From positions 1-44,404 of the forward strand of contig CAZSRZ010000035.1 of the NCBI GenBank assembly GCA_964609085.1: a stretch of DNA of 44,404 bases. The letters run 5' to 3'. The translations under genes and the position numbers were made by a program. Numbering within the stretch: position 1 is the stretch's first letter; every line of letters begins with the position of its first letter. The stretch is from JANPLG01 sp964609085 (GTDB lineage Bacteria > Armatimonadota > SYMT01). Shown piece after piece: positions 32,672 to 42,234 of this stretch. Under the pieces are notes generated by a model. It was not told where the DNA came from and did not search any database. It saw only the letters and a program-made list of their open reading frames with translations.

Positions 32672-33235
32672 CTACATCAGGAAGTGGTTCTCGGTGTCGC
32701 CCAGCATCATCTGGAGGTAACAAACCTGCCCCCGATGGTGAACGATGTCGAGGAGCCCGAACGTGGCGAACTGCGCCATCGGGAACGAGCCGAAGGGCGT
32801 GGTCACGGTCTCGCCGAGTCGCTCGGGGGTGAGGGTGCGGAGCGCCGCAGCATAATCAGTCGTGCCGGTCCGAATCAAGTCCTGGAGTGCTGCCCGGTCG
32901 GTGGGAAGGTTTTGGGGGAAGTCCATCTCCCCAGTGGTCAGGGACTTCGCCGAGCCGACGAGGATACCCACGACTTCCTGTGCCATCTCGATGGCCGACT
33001 TGTTGGTCGGCGTGGGCTTCCAGTTGAGCTTGTCTTCAGGGATGAAGTCCAGGTTGTGGGCGAAGTCGGGGCCGGCCCACTCCGCCATGCTTGCAGCCGA
33101 TTCCATCGGTGACATTCGAGTCGTTCCCATCCCCCCGTCAGGGTCACCACAAGCGGTGACGAACCGAACGAGAGCCATCCCATTGTGCACCAATCTCGGC
33201 GTCCAGTCCAGAAAAAAGATATCTTTAGTTTGCAT
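32672..33235 (-). CDS. DinB-family protein
   Basis: A 187-residue protein of the DinB/YfiT-like four-helix bundle family. Typical elements are FAHNLDFIPEDKLNWKPTP (first helix and loop with a His metal ligand), AALRTLTPERLGETV and FGLLDIVHHRGQVCYLQMMLG, the last helix with the paired histidines. Members include thiol-dependent transferases and damage-inducible proteins; no substrate can be named. The first 50 residues include a stretch (MQTKDIFFLDWTPRLVHNGMALVRFVTACGD) that precedes the usual start. ATG 33235 has GGAG upstream. Divergent from the UPF0182 gene with 87 nt between. Confidence 0.82.
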   Translation of the reverse strand: MQTKDIFFLDWTPRLVHNGMALVRFVTACGDPDGGMGTTRMSPMESAASMAEWAGPDFAHNLDFIPEDKLNWKPTPTNKSAIEMAQEVVGILVGSAKSLTTGEMDFPQNLPTDRAALQDLIRTGTTDYAAALRTLTPERLGETVTTPFGSFPMAQFATFGLLDIVHHRGQVCYLQMMLGDTENHFLM

Positions 33236-33322
33236 ATGCTCTCCGCCGACCTGTGGCGTCTCTCAGCGGTATGAGGCATGATGAGTGCAGCGGAGTCCAC
33301 GCGGTGATCGGCCAGGAGAGCG

Positions 33323-36163
33323 ATGAATCGACGCCTGTTGGTGGTGATGGGGGGGATAGCGGTCCTGCTGCTGGGGGTTGGGCCGGAGGCAGCGCGATTC
33401 TGGCTCGATTACGAGTGGTTTCGCGAGGTAGGGCAGCAGTCCGTCCTCCTGAAGATCCTCGGGACGCGGTGGCTGCTGGGGCTGACCTTCGGTGGTGGCC
33501 TCTTCCTTCTGGCCGCAATCAGCTTCCGGATTGCAGGCCGACATCAGGGCGCGGGGCTGCCGCGCAGCGACGTGCCTGTGTGGCTTCTGGAGGCTTCCGA
33601 GCGCGTCCGGGGTGGGCTGCGATGGGGTTCGTTCGCCGTCGCCGGAGTGGTCGGACTGGCCGCCGGCCTGGCTGCTTCGGAGCAGTGGGACGCCTGGATG
33701 CGCTGCGTGGGCGCCACGCAGTTCGGCCGCCGGGACCCGGTGTTTGGGCTGGATGCGTCGTTCTTCGCCCTGCAGCTACCCTTCCTGCGGTTTGTGTCGG
33801 GGTGGCTTGTCAGTTCGCTCCTGACGGTCCTGCTCTTCACCTCGGTGATCTACCTCCTCAGCGGGGCGCTGGGCGTGGCGGCCCGCGCCACCCGGGTGGC
33901 TCCGGGCGCGAGGGCCCACCTTTCCATTCTCGCCGGGCTGACCTGCCTGGCTGTCGCGCTGGCGTGGCGACTGTCCCAGTTGGGTCTGGTCACCCACGCA
34001 CAGGCAGGTGGGCTCTTCCACGGCGCGGGGTACACGGATGTGCATGCCCGTCTGCTGGCCTACTACGTGCTGATCGGCATCGCCGGAGTTGCTGCCCTCG
34101 GGTTCCTCGTGAACACGCGGGTTCGCGCCCTCTGGCTCCCCGTAGCCTCGCTGGTGCTCCTGATGGCGGGTTGGGTGCTGATCGGCGGCGTTTACCCCAG
34201 CGTTGTGCAGCGGTTCACCGTCGTCCCGAACCAGCAGGCGATTGAGCGGCCCTACATCCGGCATGCGCTCGAATGGACCCGCTGGGCGTACGGCCTGGAT
34301 GATCTCCAGCGCGTGGAGTACCCCCTGGGTGCGCCCCTCGCTGCGTCGGACCTGGGGCGCGAGCGGCTCACGTTGGAGAACATTCGTCTGTGGGACTACC
34401 GCCTGCTTGCCCAAACCTACCAGACACTTCAACACCTGCGCGACTTCTACGATGTGAGCGATGTCGACGTGGATCGCTACCGCATCGACGGCCATCTGCG
34501 GCAGGTGATGCTGGCTGCCAGAGAGCTGGTCCCCGATCGGCTTGACCCGCGTCAGCAGACGTGGGTGAACCGCAAACTGCAGTACACTCACGGCTACGGC
34601 TTGCTGATGAGCCGGGTAAACGATGCCGACCCCAGCGGCCGCCCCGCGTGGCTCATCCGCGACCTCCCGCTGGTGACGGCGGCGGGGCTCTCCGTCAGCC
34701 GTCCCCAACTCTACTTCGGGGCCCGTCCGTCCGAGCCTGTCTTTGCGCCCTCCGCGACGCCGGAAATCGACTTCCCCGCGGAGACGACGACCCAGACCTC
34801 CGCTTACACCGGTTCGGGGGGGATCCCCGTGGGGTCCGGCTGGCGCAAGCTCCTGATGTCGGCTGCCCTGGGCGAGGGGAATGTTCTGATCAGCGATCAG
34901 ATCCGCCCCAGCAGCAAACTGCTGATCCGACGACAGATCTCGGAGCGCGTCGCCGGCGTTGCCCCGTTCCTCACCCTCGACCGGGACCCGTACCTGGTGC
35001 TGGACGAGGGCCGGCTGGTGTGGATGATCGACGCATACACCACGGCCAACGGACTGCCCTTCAGCGCTCCACTCGATGAGCGAGATCGTTCGCCGTCGTC
35101 ACGCTATGAAAGCGCGACCGGTCCGCCCGATCTCTTCAACGGAGAGACCCCCGCCAACTACGTGCGCAATTCGGTCAAGGCCGCGGTGGACGCCTACACC
35201 GGGTCGGTGACGCTCTACGTCATCGACGAGGTGGATCCAGTCTTGTCCGTCTACCGGCGGGCCTTCCCCAGATTGTTCCGGCCGGCGGCGGAGATCCCCG
35301 AGTCTCTCCGTGCGCACATCCGCTACCCCGAAGACCTGTTCTCCGTCCAGACTCGGAAGCTGATGCGCTACCACGTGGCGGACGCGGACCAGTTCTACCA
35401 GGGCTCGGATGAGTGGGACGTGCCGATGGAGCGACGCCGGGAGGCCGGCGGCGCGGGTGAAGAGATCGCCGGCACGCCGATGGAGCCGTACTACGTCATC
35501 ATGCGGCTTCCGGGAGAGACCGATGAAGAGTTCTGTCTGATCCTGCCCTTCAAGACGAAGAATGGAAGCACCCTTCCGGCCTGGCTCGTCGCCCGCTGCG
35601 ATCCCCAGCACTACGGCCGCCTGCGGCTCTATCGCTTCCCCGCCACGGCGCAGGTGGACACTCCGGAGCAGGTGGACAACGCCATTCGATCGGAAGCGTC
35701 GATTTCGAAGGAGATCACCCTGCTCGCGAGTGGTGGGTCGGGGGTGCGCTACGGCAACTTTCTGGTGCTGCCTGTCGGCAAGTCTCTGCTCTATGTGAAG
35801 CCGCTGTTCCTGGTCGCCACGCAGCAAGGCGGGCAGGAAGCGATTCCGCGGCTGGCGGCGGTAATTGTGGCGGAGCGGCGGGGCGACGGCGTGCGCGTGG
35901 TGATGGAGAACACCTTGCGCCAGGCACTGGCGGTGCTGGTCGGCGGCCAGGGTGGGGCGGTCTCCCCGTCGCCACCCGGTGAGGCCCCGACCGGGGAACC
36001 CCCGCCGGGGAGCGGGACCGGATTAGCGGCATCTGTCCGGGCCGCGGAGGCGGCGTTTGTCGCTGCGGAGAAAGCTCAGCGCGAGGGCGACTGGGCTGAG
36101 TACGGGCGGCAGATGAAGCAGGTCCGGGAGGCTCTACGCCGCGCGAGGACCATGGCGCGCTGA
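33323..36163 (+). CDS. UPF0182 family membrane protein
   Basis: A 946-residue member of the UPF0182 (COG1615) family of unknown function. Six or seven hydrophobic helices lie in the first 300 residues, opening with MNRRLLVVMGGIAVLLLGVGPEAARFWLDYEWFREVGQQSV. The large domain after them starts VVQRFTVVPNQQAIERPYIRHALEWTRWAYGLDDLQRVEYPLG, a family hallmark, and continues through NRKLQYTHGYGLLMSRVNDADPSGRPAWLIRDLP. A Pro/Gly-rich linker near 880-900 leads to a C-terminal helical unit, also usual in the family. AGGAG precedes ATG 33323. Function is not known for any close member. Confidence 0.92.
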   Translation: MNRRLLVVMGGIAVLLLGVGPEAARFWLDYEWFREVGQQSVLLKILGTRWLLGLTFGGGLFLLAAISFRIAGRHQGAGLPRSDVPVWLLEASERVRGGLRWGSFAVAGVVGLAAGLAASEQWDAWMRCVGATQFGRRDPVFGLDASFFALQLPFLRFVSGWLVSSLLTVLLFTSVIYLLSGALGVAARATRVAPGARAHLSILAGLTCLAVALAWRLSQLGLVTHAQAGGLFHGAGYTDVHARLLAYYVLIGIAGVAALGFLVNTRVRALWLPVASLVLLMAGWVLIGGVYPSVVQRFTVVPNQQAIERPYIRHALEWTRWAYGLDDLQRVEYPLGAPLAASDLGRERLTLENIRLWDYRLLAQTYQTLQHLRDFYDVSDVDVDRYRIDGHLRQVMLAARELVPDRLDPRQQTWVNRKLQYTHGYGLLMSRVNDADPSGRPAWLIRDLPLVTAAGLSVSRPQLYFGARPSEPVFAPSATPEIDFPAETTTQTSAYTGSGGIPVGSGWRKLLMSAALGEGNVLISDQIRPSSKLLIRRQISERVAGVAPFLTLDRDPYLVLDEGRLVWMIDAYTTANGLPFSAPLDERDRSPSSRYESATGPPDLFNGETPANYVRNSVKAAVDAYTGSVTLYVIDEVDPVLSVYRRAFPRLFRPAAEIPESLRAHIRYPEDLFSVQTRKLMRYHVADADQFYQGSDEWDVPMERRREAGGAGEEIAGTPMEPYYVIMRLPGETDEEFCLILPFKTKNGSTLPAWLVARCDPQHYGRLRLYRFPATAQVDTPEQVDNAIRSEASISKEITLLASGGSGVRYGNFLVLPVGKSLLYVKPLFLVATQQGGQEAIPRLAAVIVAERRGDGVRVVMENTLRQALAVLVGGQGGAVSPSPPGEAPTGEPPPGSGTGLAASVRAAEAAFVAAEKAQREGDWAEYGRQMKQVREALRRARTMAR

Positions 36164-36178
36164 GCGGAGGGATGGACG

Positions 36179-37426
36179 ATGAGGTCACGGGTTTGTCTTT
36201 GGGCAGTTGCTTTGCTCTTCGCGCTGGCTGCTGGCGTGGTTGAGGTCGGCGGGGCGATGGCCGAACCGGCGCCGACGGCCGGACTGCGCGCAGGCGCGGC
36301 AACGGTCAAGATCACGCCATCCCTCAATCGGCCGGTCTACATCGCGGGGTATGCCTCCAACCGGGTCGCGGATCGCGTGCAGGATGACCTCTGGATCCGG
36401 GTGCTGGTGTTGGACGATGGGAAGACGCGGATGGCGGTCGTCGCCTGCGACCTCATCGGTCTCTCCAATTACCGCGTGCGTGAACTCAGGCGGGCCGTCC
36501 GCGGGGTCCCGGCGGAAAACGTGCTCATCACCTGTACCCACGTGCACTCCGGGCCGGACACGCTGGGGCTATGGGGGCCGGTTCCCTTCGTCAGCGGCGT
36601 GGACCCCCTCTATCAGCAGCGCCTCGCGGACCGGCTAGCGGCAGCCGTGGATGCCGCCGTCCGCGACCTGCGGCCTGTGCGGGTGGAGGCGGGTCGCGTC
36701 CGCGTCCCGGATGGCTTCGTGCACAACAGTCGTGAGCCACTGCAGGATACGGACCTCACCACGCTCCGGTTCATCACACCGGCCGGGGTGACGGTCAGCT
36801 CCGTGATTCACTACGGGGGCCATCCGGAGGTGAACAAGAGCACCTCACTCACGTCGGATTTCGTCCACTATGTCCGCGAGATGGCAGAGCAGAAGTTCGG
36901 GGGTGTGGCGCTGTTCCTCAATGGGGCCCTCGGCGGCATGGTGACGCCGAAGATCGAGGAACATACCTTCCCGGAGATGGAGCGTGTGGGCCGGGGTGTC
37001 GGTCGGTCGGCCGTCGCGGCTCTGACGGAAGCGCGTCCGATCCCAGTGTCGGAGGTGCGGCTCTCCCGCCGGGACGTCGCTCTCCCGATGGCCAACGAGA
37101 AGTTTCGGCAGGCTGTGCAGGGGCGACTGCTGGACGTGCCAGCGGAGCAGGCTGCCGAATTCCGCACAGAGGTGTGGCGGGTCGATCTGGGACCGGTGAC
37201 CTGGATCACCATCCCCGGCGAGATTTTGCCCAGGCCCGCGCTTGACCTGAAGCAACTGATGCCGGGGGCGTTCCCGATGGTGGTCGCGCTTGGCAACGAC
37301 GAGATCGGCTATATCCTCGACCCGGCCGACTTCACCCGCGACCTCTACAAGTACGAGGCGAGCATGTCGGTCGGACCCGAAACCTGGCCACGGCTCTTCG
37401 CTGCCGCCAAAGAGCTGCTGCGTTGA
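36179..37426 (+). CDS. Neutral/alkaline non-lysosomal ceramidase-like hydrolase
   Basis: A 415-residue protein with a signal peptide (about residues 1-28, ending GGAMA). The neutral ceramidase N-terminal-type domain is seen in AGAATVKITPSLNRPVYIAGYA, the zinc-site motif LITCTHVHSGPD, and HYGGHPEVNKS, with FLNGALGGMVTP and IPGEILPRPALDL further on. True ceramidases use these histidines to bind zinc and cleave the amide of ceramide; many bacterial family members have no tested substrate. The C-terminal immunoglobulin-like domain of the long ceramidases is missing, so this is the short form. GGAGG precedes ATG 36179. Ends abutting a minus-strand small gene. Confidence 0.87.
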   Translation: MRSRVCLWAVALLFALAAGVVEVGGAMAEPAPTAGLRAGAATVKITPSLNRPVYIAGYASNRVADRVQDDLWIRVLVLDDGKTRMAVVACDLIGLSNYRVRELRRAVRGVPAENVLITCTHVHSGPDTLGLWGPVPFVSGVDPLYQQRLADRLAAAVDAAVRDLRPVRVEAGRVRVPDGFVHNSREPLQDTDLTTLRFITPAGVTVSSVIHYGGHPEVNKSTSLTSDFVHYVREMAEQKFGGVALFLNGALGGMVTPKIEEHTFPEMERVGRGVGRSAVAALTEARPIPVSEVRLSRRDVALPMANEKFRQAVQGRLLDVPAEQAAEFRTEVWRVDLGPVTWITIPGEILPRPALDLKQLMPGAFPMVVALGNDEIGYILDPADFTRDLYKYEASMSVGPETWPRLFAAAKELLR

Positions 37427-37639
37427 TCAGCGCTTCACCGCCGACGCGAGACGCCAGGCGCCGGCCAGCGCCAGGGCCACCGCCAGCAGGGCCAGGAATG
37501 GGTTTCTAGCCAGCAGGATCGCCGCCAGACCCGCCGCCGCGATGCTAAACAGCCCGAGGGCCGGGAGCGTGCGCCACGACCGCCATGCGAAGAGCAACCC
37601 GACCGCCAGGATCACCACCAGTGCCAGCTTGAATTGCAT
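37427..37639 (-). CDS. Predicted small membrane protein
   Basis: A 70-residue reading frame with three hydrophobic stretches, LALVVILAVGLLFAW, LGLFSIAAAGLAAILL and FLALLAVALALAGAW, joined by short Arg-containing turns, so it reads as a three-helix or two-helix membrane protein. It fills the gap between the ceramidase stop and the M20 gene, on the opposite strand, with its stop directly abutting the ceramidase stop. Start ATG 37639; an AGGA sits very close upstream, so the ribosome-binding site is poor. No family recognised. The same frame runs upstream through the M20 gene as a shadow, so this is called on composition and position only. Confidence 0.5.
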   Translation of the reverse strand: MQFKLALVVILAVGLLFAWRSWRTLPALGLFSIAAAGLAAILLARNPFLALLAVALALAGAWRLASAVKR

Positions 37640-37708
37640 GTCCTGAATTGCATCTCTGGATGAAGGGTGCCAGGTCGGCCCTCGTCCATCTCCACGGAGA
37701 TTATCCGC

Positions 37709-39106
37709 GTGCGCTCCCAGAATCATCCTGAACAGGTTGCTCGTGCCGAGGACTACCTGGAACGCCAGGCCGACCGTGCCGTCCGCGAGCTTCTCGACTT
37801 CCTCAGCATTCCCAGTGTCTCCGCCCTGCCGGAACACGCGACGGACGTGGCGAAGGCCGGGAAATGGGTGGCGGATCGGCTCCGCCGGGCCGGGCTGCAG
37901 GGTGTGGCCACGCTGGATACCGGCGGGCACCCCGTCGTCACCGGCGGGTGGGAGGGCCTGCCCGACGCGCCCACCTACTTGATCTACGGGCACTTTGATA
38001 CCCAGCCCGCCGACCCTATCGAGAAGTGGACGACCCCGCCCTTTTCCCCGGACATCCGCGACGGCAGGGTTTACGCCCGAGGCGCTTCGGATGACAAGGG
38101 CAACATGCTCATCCCGATCCTGGCCGTGGAGGCTCTGCTGCAGACGGCGGGCCGGCTGCCCGTCAACGTGCGATTCCTCCTCGAAGGGCAGGAGGAGATC
38201 GGCAGCCCCCAGCTTCCGGGGTTCCTGGAGCGGCACCGGGACCTCTTCCAATGCCGGATGGTCCTGAGCGCCGACAGCGGGCAATGGAGCGACACGGAGC
38301 CGATCTTGCTGCTGGGCTGCCGGGGTCTGTGCGCAGTCGACCTGTCGGTTCACGGCCCGGCCACCGATCTGCACTCCGGCCTTTTTGGCGGTGCGGTGCC
38401 GAATCCCATCCAGGGTCTGGTGCGCCTGCTCGGGACGCTGCACACCGCCGAGGGCCGGATCGCCGTGCCGGGATTCTACGACGCGGTTGTCGATCTGACC
38501 CCCGCCGAACGAGCGGGGGTGGCGGCTCTCCCGTTCGATGAATCCGCCTACCTCAAGCAGGTCGGTGCTGCCGGTCTCATCGGCGAAGAAGGGTGGACCC
38601 CCCTGGAACGGCTGAGCGCCCGGCCGACGCTGGAGATGAACGGGATTTACGGCGGTTTCCAGGGAGACGGCACCAAGACAGTGCTGCCTGCTTCCGCCCA
38701 CGCCAAGATCACGTGCCGCCTGGTGCCGGACCAGCAGCCAGACACGGTGGCGCAGGCAGTGGTCGATCACCTGCTCCGGCATGCGCCCCGGGGTTTTCGG
38801 GTGGAAGCACGGGTAATGCCCGGCTCGGCATTGCCTTACGTGGTGCCGGCCGACCACCCTGGGAACCTTGCGGCCGCCGACGTGCTCCGCGAGATGTATG
38901 GCCGGGAGCCTTACCCGGTTCGAGTGGGCGGCAGCGTGCCCGTCTGCGAGTTGTTTCAGCGGACACTGGGAGTCCACACCATCGGCTTTGGGTTTGGGCT
39001 GGACGATGAGGCGTTTCACGCCCCGGACGAGTTCTTCCGCCTAGTGAGCTTTCGCAAGGGGCAATCGGCCTGGGTCCGATTGCTGTATCGTCTTGCGGAG
39101 GATTGA
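37709..39106 (+). CDS. M20-family dipeptidase/metallopeptidase
   Basis: An M20 peptidase of about 465 residues. Zinc-site motifs in order: LIYGHFDTQPAD (His and catalytic Asp), RGASDDKGNM (bridging Asp), LLEGQEEIGSP (Glu pair) and the distal His in DDEAFHAPDEFF. The dimerisation domain with the interacting His (PATDLHSGLFGGAVPNPIQGL) lies between. It is of the cytosolic dipeptidase/carnosinase-like group that cleaves dipeptides or N-acyl amino acids; no signal peptide. GTG 37709 is chosen because GGAGA lies 8 nt upstream; GTG 37667 is a longer option. Confidence 0.9.
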   Translation: MRSQNHPEQVARAEDYLERQADRAVRELLDFLSIPSVSALPEHATDVAKAGKWVADRLRRAGLQGVATLDTGGHPVVTGGWEGLPDAPTYLIYGHFDTQPADPIEKWTTPPFSPDIRDGRVYARGASDDKGNMLIPILAVEALLQTAGRLPVNVRFLLEGQEEIGSPQLPGFLERHRDLFQCRMVLSADSGQWSDTEPILLLGCRGLCAVDLSVHGPATDLHSGLFGGAVPNPIQGLVRLLGTLHTAEGRIAVPGFYDAVVDLTPAERAGVAALPFDESAYLKQVGAAGLIGEEGWTPLERLSARPTLEMNGIYGGFQGDGTKTVLPASAHAKITCRLVPDQQPDTVAQAVVDHLLRHAPRGFRVEARVMPGSALPYVVPADHPGNLAAADVLREMYGREPYPVRVGGSVPVCELFQRTLGVHTIGFGFGLDDEAFHAPDEFFRLVSFRKGQSAWVRLLYRLAED

Positions 39107-39164
39107 GCGTGCGGCGGCGCGGAATGAACGATCGGCGGGGGCGATCCCCGAGGGAGATGAGACG

Positions 39165-40295
39165 ATGGGGATCACGACGCGAGATCGGCTGCACTTGATG
39201 CTCGGAGCTGCGCTGGGATCTCTCGCGCGGCCGTCTCGGGCAGCCGCCCCACGCTGGAGCCCCCAGCAGGCGCGAGCATGGCAGAAGGAGCGGGGATGGC
39301 TGGTGGGGTGCAACTTCATCCCAAGCACGGCGATCAACCAGCTCGAGATGTGGCAGGCGGAGAGCTTCGACGCGGCGACCATCGACCGGGAACTCGGGTG
39401 GGCGGAGCAACTCGGCTTCACCAGCGTCCGCGTCTTCCTCCACAACCTGACCTGGGCTCGCGACCCCGAGGGGTTCGCCCGCCGCATCGACCAGTTTCTC
39501 GGCATCGCCGCCCGGCACAAGATCGGCGCGATGCTGGTGCTGTTCGACAGTTGTTGGGACCCATTCCCCCAGCTTGGTCCGCAGCGCGCGCCCAAGCCGC
39601 AACTCCACAACAGCGGCTGGGTGCAGGCCCCCGGGCACGACATCCTGAGAGATCCGGGCCGCCACGACAGCCTGAAGGGCTACGTGCAGGGCGTGCTGCA
39701 GCGATTCGCGAAGGACGCTCGCATCCACGCCTGGGACCTGATGAACGAGCCGGACAACACCAACGGAAACAGCTACGGGGAAAAGGAACCGCCGGGGAAA
39801 CCGGAGCTTGCCTTTGCTCTCCTCCGGAAAACCTTCGACTGGGCACGGGAAGTCAATCCGAGCCAACCCCTCACCGCGGCCCCCTGGCTCGGAGACTGGT
39901 CATCCCCGGAAAAGATGAAGCCGATCGATCGGTTCATGTTCGAGCAGAGCGATGTCGTGACGTACCACAACTACGCCAACCTGGCTGAGATGAAGCGCAG
40001 GGTCGGCTGGCTCCAGGGTCTCGGCCGGCCCATGCTGTGCACCGAGTACATGGCCAGGCCCGTCGACAGCACCTTCTTCTCGATCCTGCCGTATCTGCGC
40101 GATCAGGGGGTCGGTGCCTACAACTGGGGATTCGTCGACGGCAAGACGCAGACGATCTACCCGTGGGACTCCTGGCAGAAGCAGTACAACGGCGAACCGC
40201 CGCTCTGGTTCCACGACATCTTCCGCCGTGACGGTGCTGCCTACGACCCCGCCGAGGTCGATCTCATCCGCCGCCTGACCGGTCGGACAACGTAG
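39165..40295 (+). CDS. Secreted GH5-like glycoside hydrolase
   Basis: A 376-residue TIM-barrel protein with an N-terminal export segment (MGITTRDRLHLMLGAALGSLARPSRAAA). Clan GH-A features are visible: the acid/base glutamate in IHAWDLMNEPD (Glu195), the nucleophile glutamate in RPMLCTEYMAR (Glu294), and SDVVTYHNY between, with VGAYNWGFVDGKTQ closing the barrel. Relatives are annotated as cellulase, mannanase or xylanase-like, so beta-glycan cleavage is likely but the sugar is not fixed. GAGGGAGATGAGACG before ATG 39165 gives a good ribosome-binding site. Lies 58 nt after the M20 gene on the same strand. Confidence 0.85.
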   Translation: MGITTRDRLHLMLGAALGSLARPSRAAAPRWSPQQARAWQKERGWLVGCNFIPSTAINQLEMWQAESFDAATIDRELGWAEQLGFTSVRVFLHNLTWARDPEGFARRIDQFLGIAARHKIGAMLVLFDSCWDPFPQLGPQRAPKPQLHNSGWVQAPGHDILRDPGRHDSLKGYVQGVLQRFAKDARIHAWDLMNEPDNTNGNSYGEKEPPGKPELAFALLRKTFDWAREVNPSQPLTAAPWLGDWSSPEKMKPIDRFMFEQSDVVTYHNYANLAEMKRRVGWLQGLGRPMLCTEYMARPVDSTFFSILPYLRDQGVGAYNWGFVDGKTQTIYPWDSWQKQYNGEPPLWFHDIFRRDGAAYDPAEVDLIRRLTGRTT

Positions 40296-40393
40296 ATTAG
40301 CCGGCATCCGGTGGGGAATGTGGCGCAACCCGCCCGCCCTGGACCCTTCTAATCGTGTAGATTGCCGTGCGTAAAGGCTGGAGAGGAAGCGGA

Positions 40394-42145
40394 ATGGAAG
40401 GCTGGCCCAAGGGCCCCGGGTTGCGGATCCTGACGCTCGGCGCGATCGTGTTGGCGCTCTCTGCCGGCAGCCTCGCCGCCCAGAGCCGCCCTCCCACTAC
40501 GGTCGCTCCCAGGCCGGGTACGAAGCGCACGCCCGTTCCCGCGAAGCGGCCCGCGCCTCCAAAGCCGCCCCCTCCGCGTCCGAAGCCCGTCACTCCCGCC
40601 GTTCGTCCCGCCCCGGTGCCGGTCCCGAAGCCGGACGCCAGCATCGCCTTCTTTCGCGACGGCACGGTGCCGCGATTGCGGATTGAGGTCGTCGGCCCCG
40701 AGCTCGAAAAGCTGCGTGGAAATGTGCGCGAGGACGTGCGGTGCACGGTGATCGAGGACGGTCGCGTCACCTACTCCGACGTGGCGATCCACCTGAAGGG
40801 CGCGGCGGGGAGCTTTCGCAACCTGGATGATCGTCCCGCGCTGACCCTGGATTTCGATAAGAACCGCGAGGACCAGCTCTTTCACGACCTGGACAAGATC
40901 CACCTCAACAACAGCGTTCAGGACCCCTCCTACCTTAACGAGCTAGTGTGCGGGGAACTCTTTTTGGCGGCCGGAGTGCCGGCAGCGCGAACCTCACACG
41001 CGCGGGTCTGGCTGAATGGGCGAGACCTGGGGTTCTACGTGTTGAAAGAGGGGTTCAACAAGCGATTCCTGCGTCGGCACTTCGCCGATCCGGACGGCAA
41101 TCTCTATGAGGGAGGTTTCGTCCAGGATCTGGACGGTGAACCCCGCCTGCAATCCGGAAACGGCGCGCCCGATCGGGCCGATGTGCGCGCCCTGTTGGAA
41201 GCCTGCCGGGAGCGGGATACCGACCGCCGTCGTCAGCGCCTGGAACAGCTCGTGGACGTCGATCGGTTCCTCTCCTTCGCGGCGCTTGAATCCATCACCA
41301 GCCATTGGGATGGCTACTGCCACAACCGGAACAACTACCGGTACTACTTCGATCCGAAGAGCGGAAAGGTGCAGTTCATCCCGCACGGGATGGACCAGAT
41401 GTTTCGGCAGCCGGATTTCCCCATTGAGGCTGGCGGCAGCCTGGTCTCGGCGGCGCTGATGAGCATCCCCGAATTCAGGGACAGATACCGCAGACGCCTG
41501 GGCGAGTTGGCGGCTGGTGTTGCTCCGCCCGATCGACTGGTCAAGCGAGTCGACGATCTCCGGCGCCGACTGCGACCGGTGCTGGAAGAGATGGGGGAGG
41601 GCCCGGCACGGGAGCTGGACTGGCAGGCACGCGCGTTTCAGGAACAGATCATCCGCCGAGCTGCAGTGCTGGTGGCCCGAGGGGCGGTCCCCGATCCGCG
41701 GGTGATGAAAGTGGTGGCCGGCGGCACCGTTGTTGCCGGAGGTTGGGAACCTCGGCAGGAGACCCCGGACGCTGTGCTGGAACGTGCGGGTACGACCGCT
41801 GCGCCCCTGTTGGTCATCCGCGTCGGTCCCAGCGGGCGGTGCGTCGCCTCATGGCGGGCCACCGTCGTCCTATCGCCCGGCAAGTACCGCCTCGAGGCCA
41901 GGGCCCGCGCCGAGGGGATACAGCCCCTGAAAGACGAGTCCGGCACCGGTGCCGGGATCCGCATCTCCGGTGGCCGCCGGACCAATGGTCTGGTTGCAAA
42001 CGCCCCCTGGACCACACTCGGCCATGAGTTCGAAGTCATCGCCGGGAACGGGGAGGTGACCCTTGTCGCCGAACTCCGAGCCACGGCAGGTAAGGTCAGC
42101 TTCGACCCAGCGGCCATACGCATCACCCGCGCCGCCGCCAACTGA
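40394..42145 (+). CDS. Secreted CotH kinase-like protein with Pro-rich linker
   Basis: A 583-residue protein: signal peptide (about 1-30), a Pro-rich linker with Lys/Arg (about 31-75), a CotH-kinase domain (about 80-420) and a C-terminal beta-rich domain. The CotH signature is clear in ESITSHWDGYCHNRNNYRYYFDPKSGKVQFIPHGMDQMF, and IHLNNSVQDPSYLNELVCGELFLAAGVPAARTSHARVWLNGRDLGFYVLKEGFNKRFLRRHF. CotH of Bacillus is an atypical protein kinase for spore-coat proteins; in other bacteria CotH-like proteins are extracellular and often linked to cellulosomes or biofilm. GGAAGCGGA precedes ATG 40394. Confidence 0.87.
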   Translation: MEGWPKGPGLRILTLGAIVLALSAGSLAAQSRPPTTVAPRPGTKRTPVPAKRPAPPKPPPPRPKPVTPAVRPAPVPVPKPDASIAFFRDGTVPRLRIEVVGPELEKLRGNVREDVRCTVIEDGRVTYSDVAIHLKGAAGSFRNLDDRPALTLDFDKNREDQLFHDLDKIHLNNSVQDPSYLNELVCGELFLAAGVPAARTSHARVWLNGRDLGFYVLKEGFNKRFLRRHFADPDGNLYEGGFVQDLDGEPRLQSGNGAPDRADVRALLEACRERDTDRRRQRLEQLVDVDRFLSFAALESITSHWDGYCHNRNNYRYYFDPKSGKVQFIPHGMDQMFRQPDFPIEAGGSLVSAALMSIPEFRDRYRRRLGELAAGVAPPDRLVKRVDDLRRRLRPVLEEMGEGPARELDWQARAFQEQIIRRAAVLVARGAVPDPRVMKVVAGGTVVAGGWEPRQETPDAVLERAGTTAAPLLVIRVGPSGRCVASWRATVVLSPGKYRLEARARAEGIQPLKDESGTGAGIRISGGRRTNGLVANAPWTTLGHEFEVIAGNGEVTLVAELRATAGKVSFDPAAIRITRAAAN

Positions 42146-42234
42146 CCAGATGGGGAGGCTCCTCATTTCGAGCGCCGCGCTCCAGTTCCGGGCCCCTCCT
42201 ACTACGGCGATCCCGGTCACTGCCTCGGCGTACC

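Noticed and set aside
37640..39019. Minus-strand open frame across the M20 peptidase gene
   Set aside because: Shadow of the M20 gene. Only its last 70 codons, beyond the M20 start, have membrane-protein character and were kept as a separate candidate.
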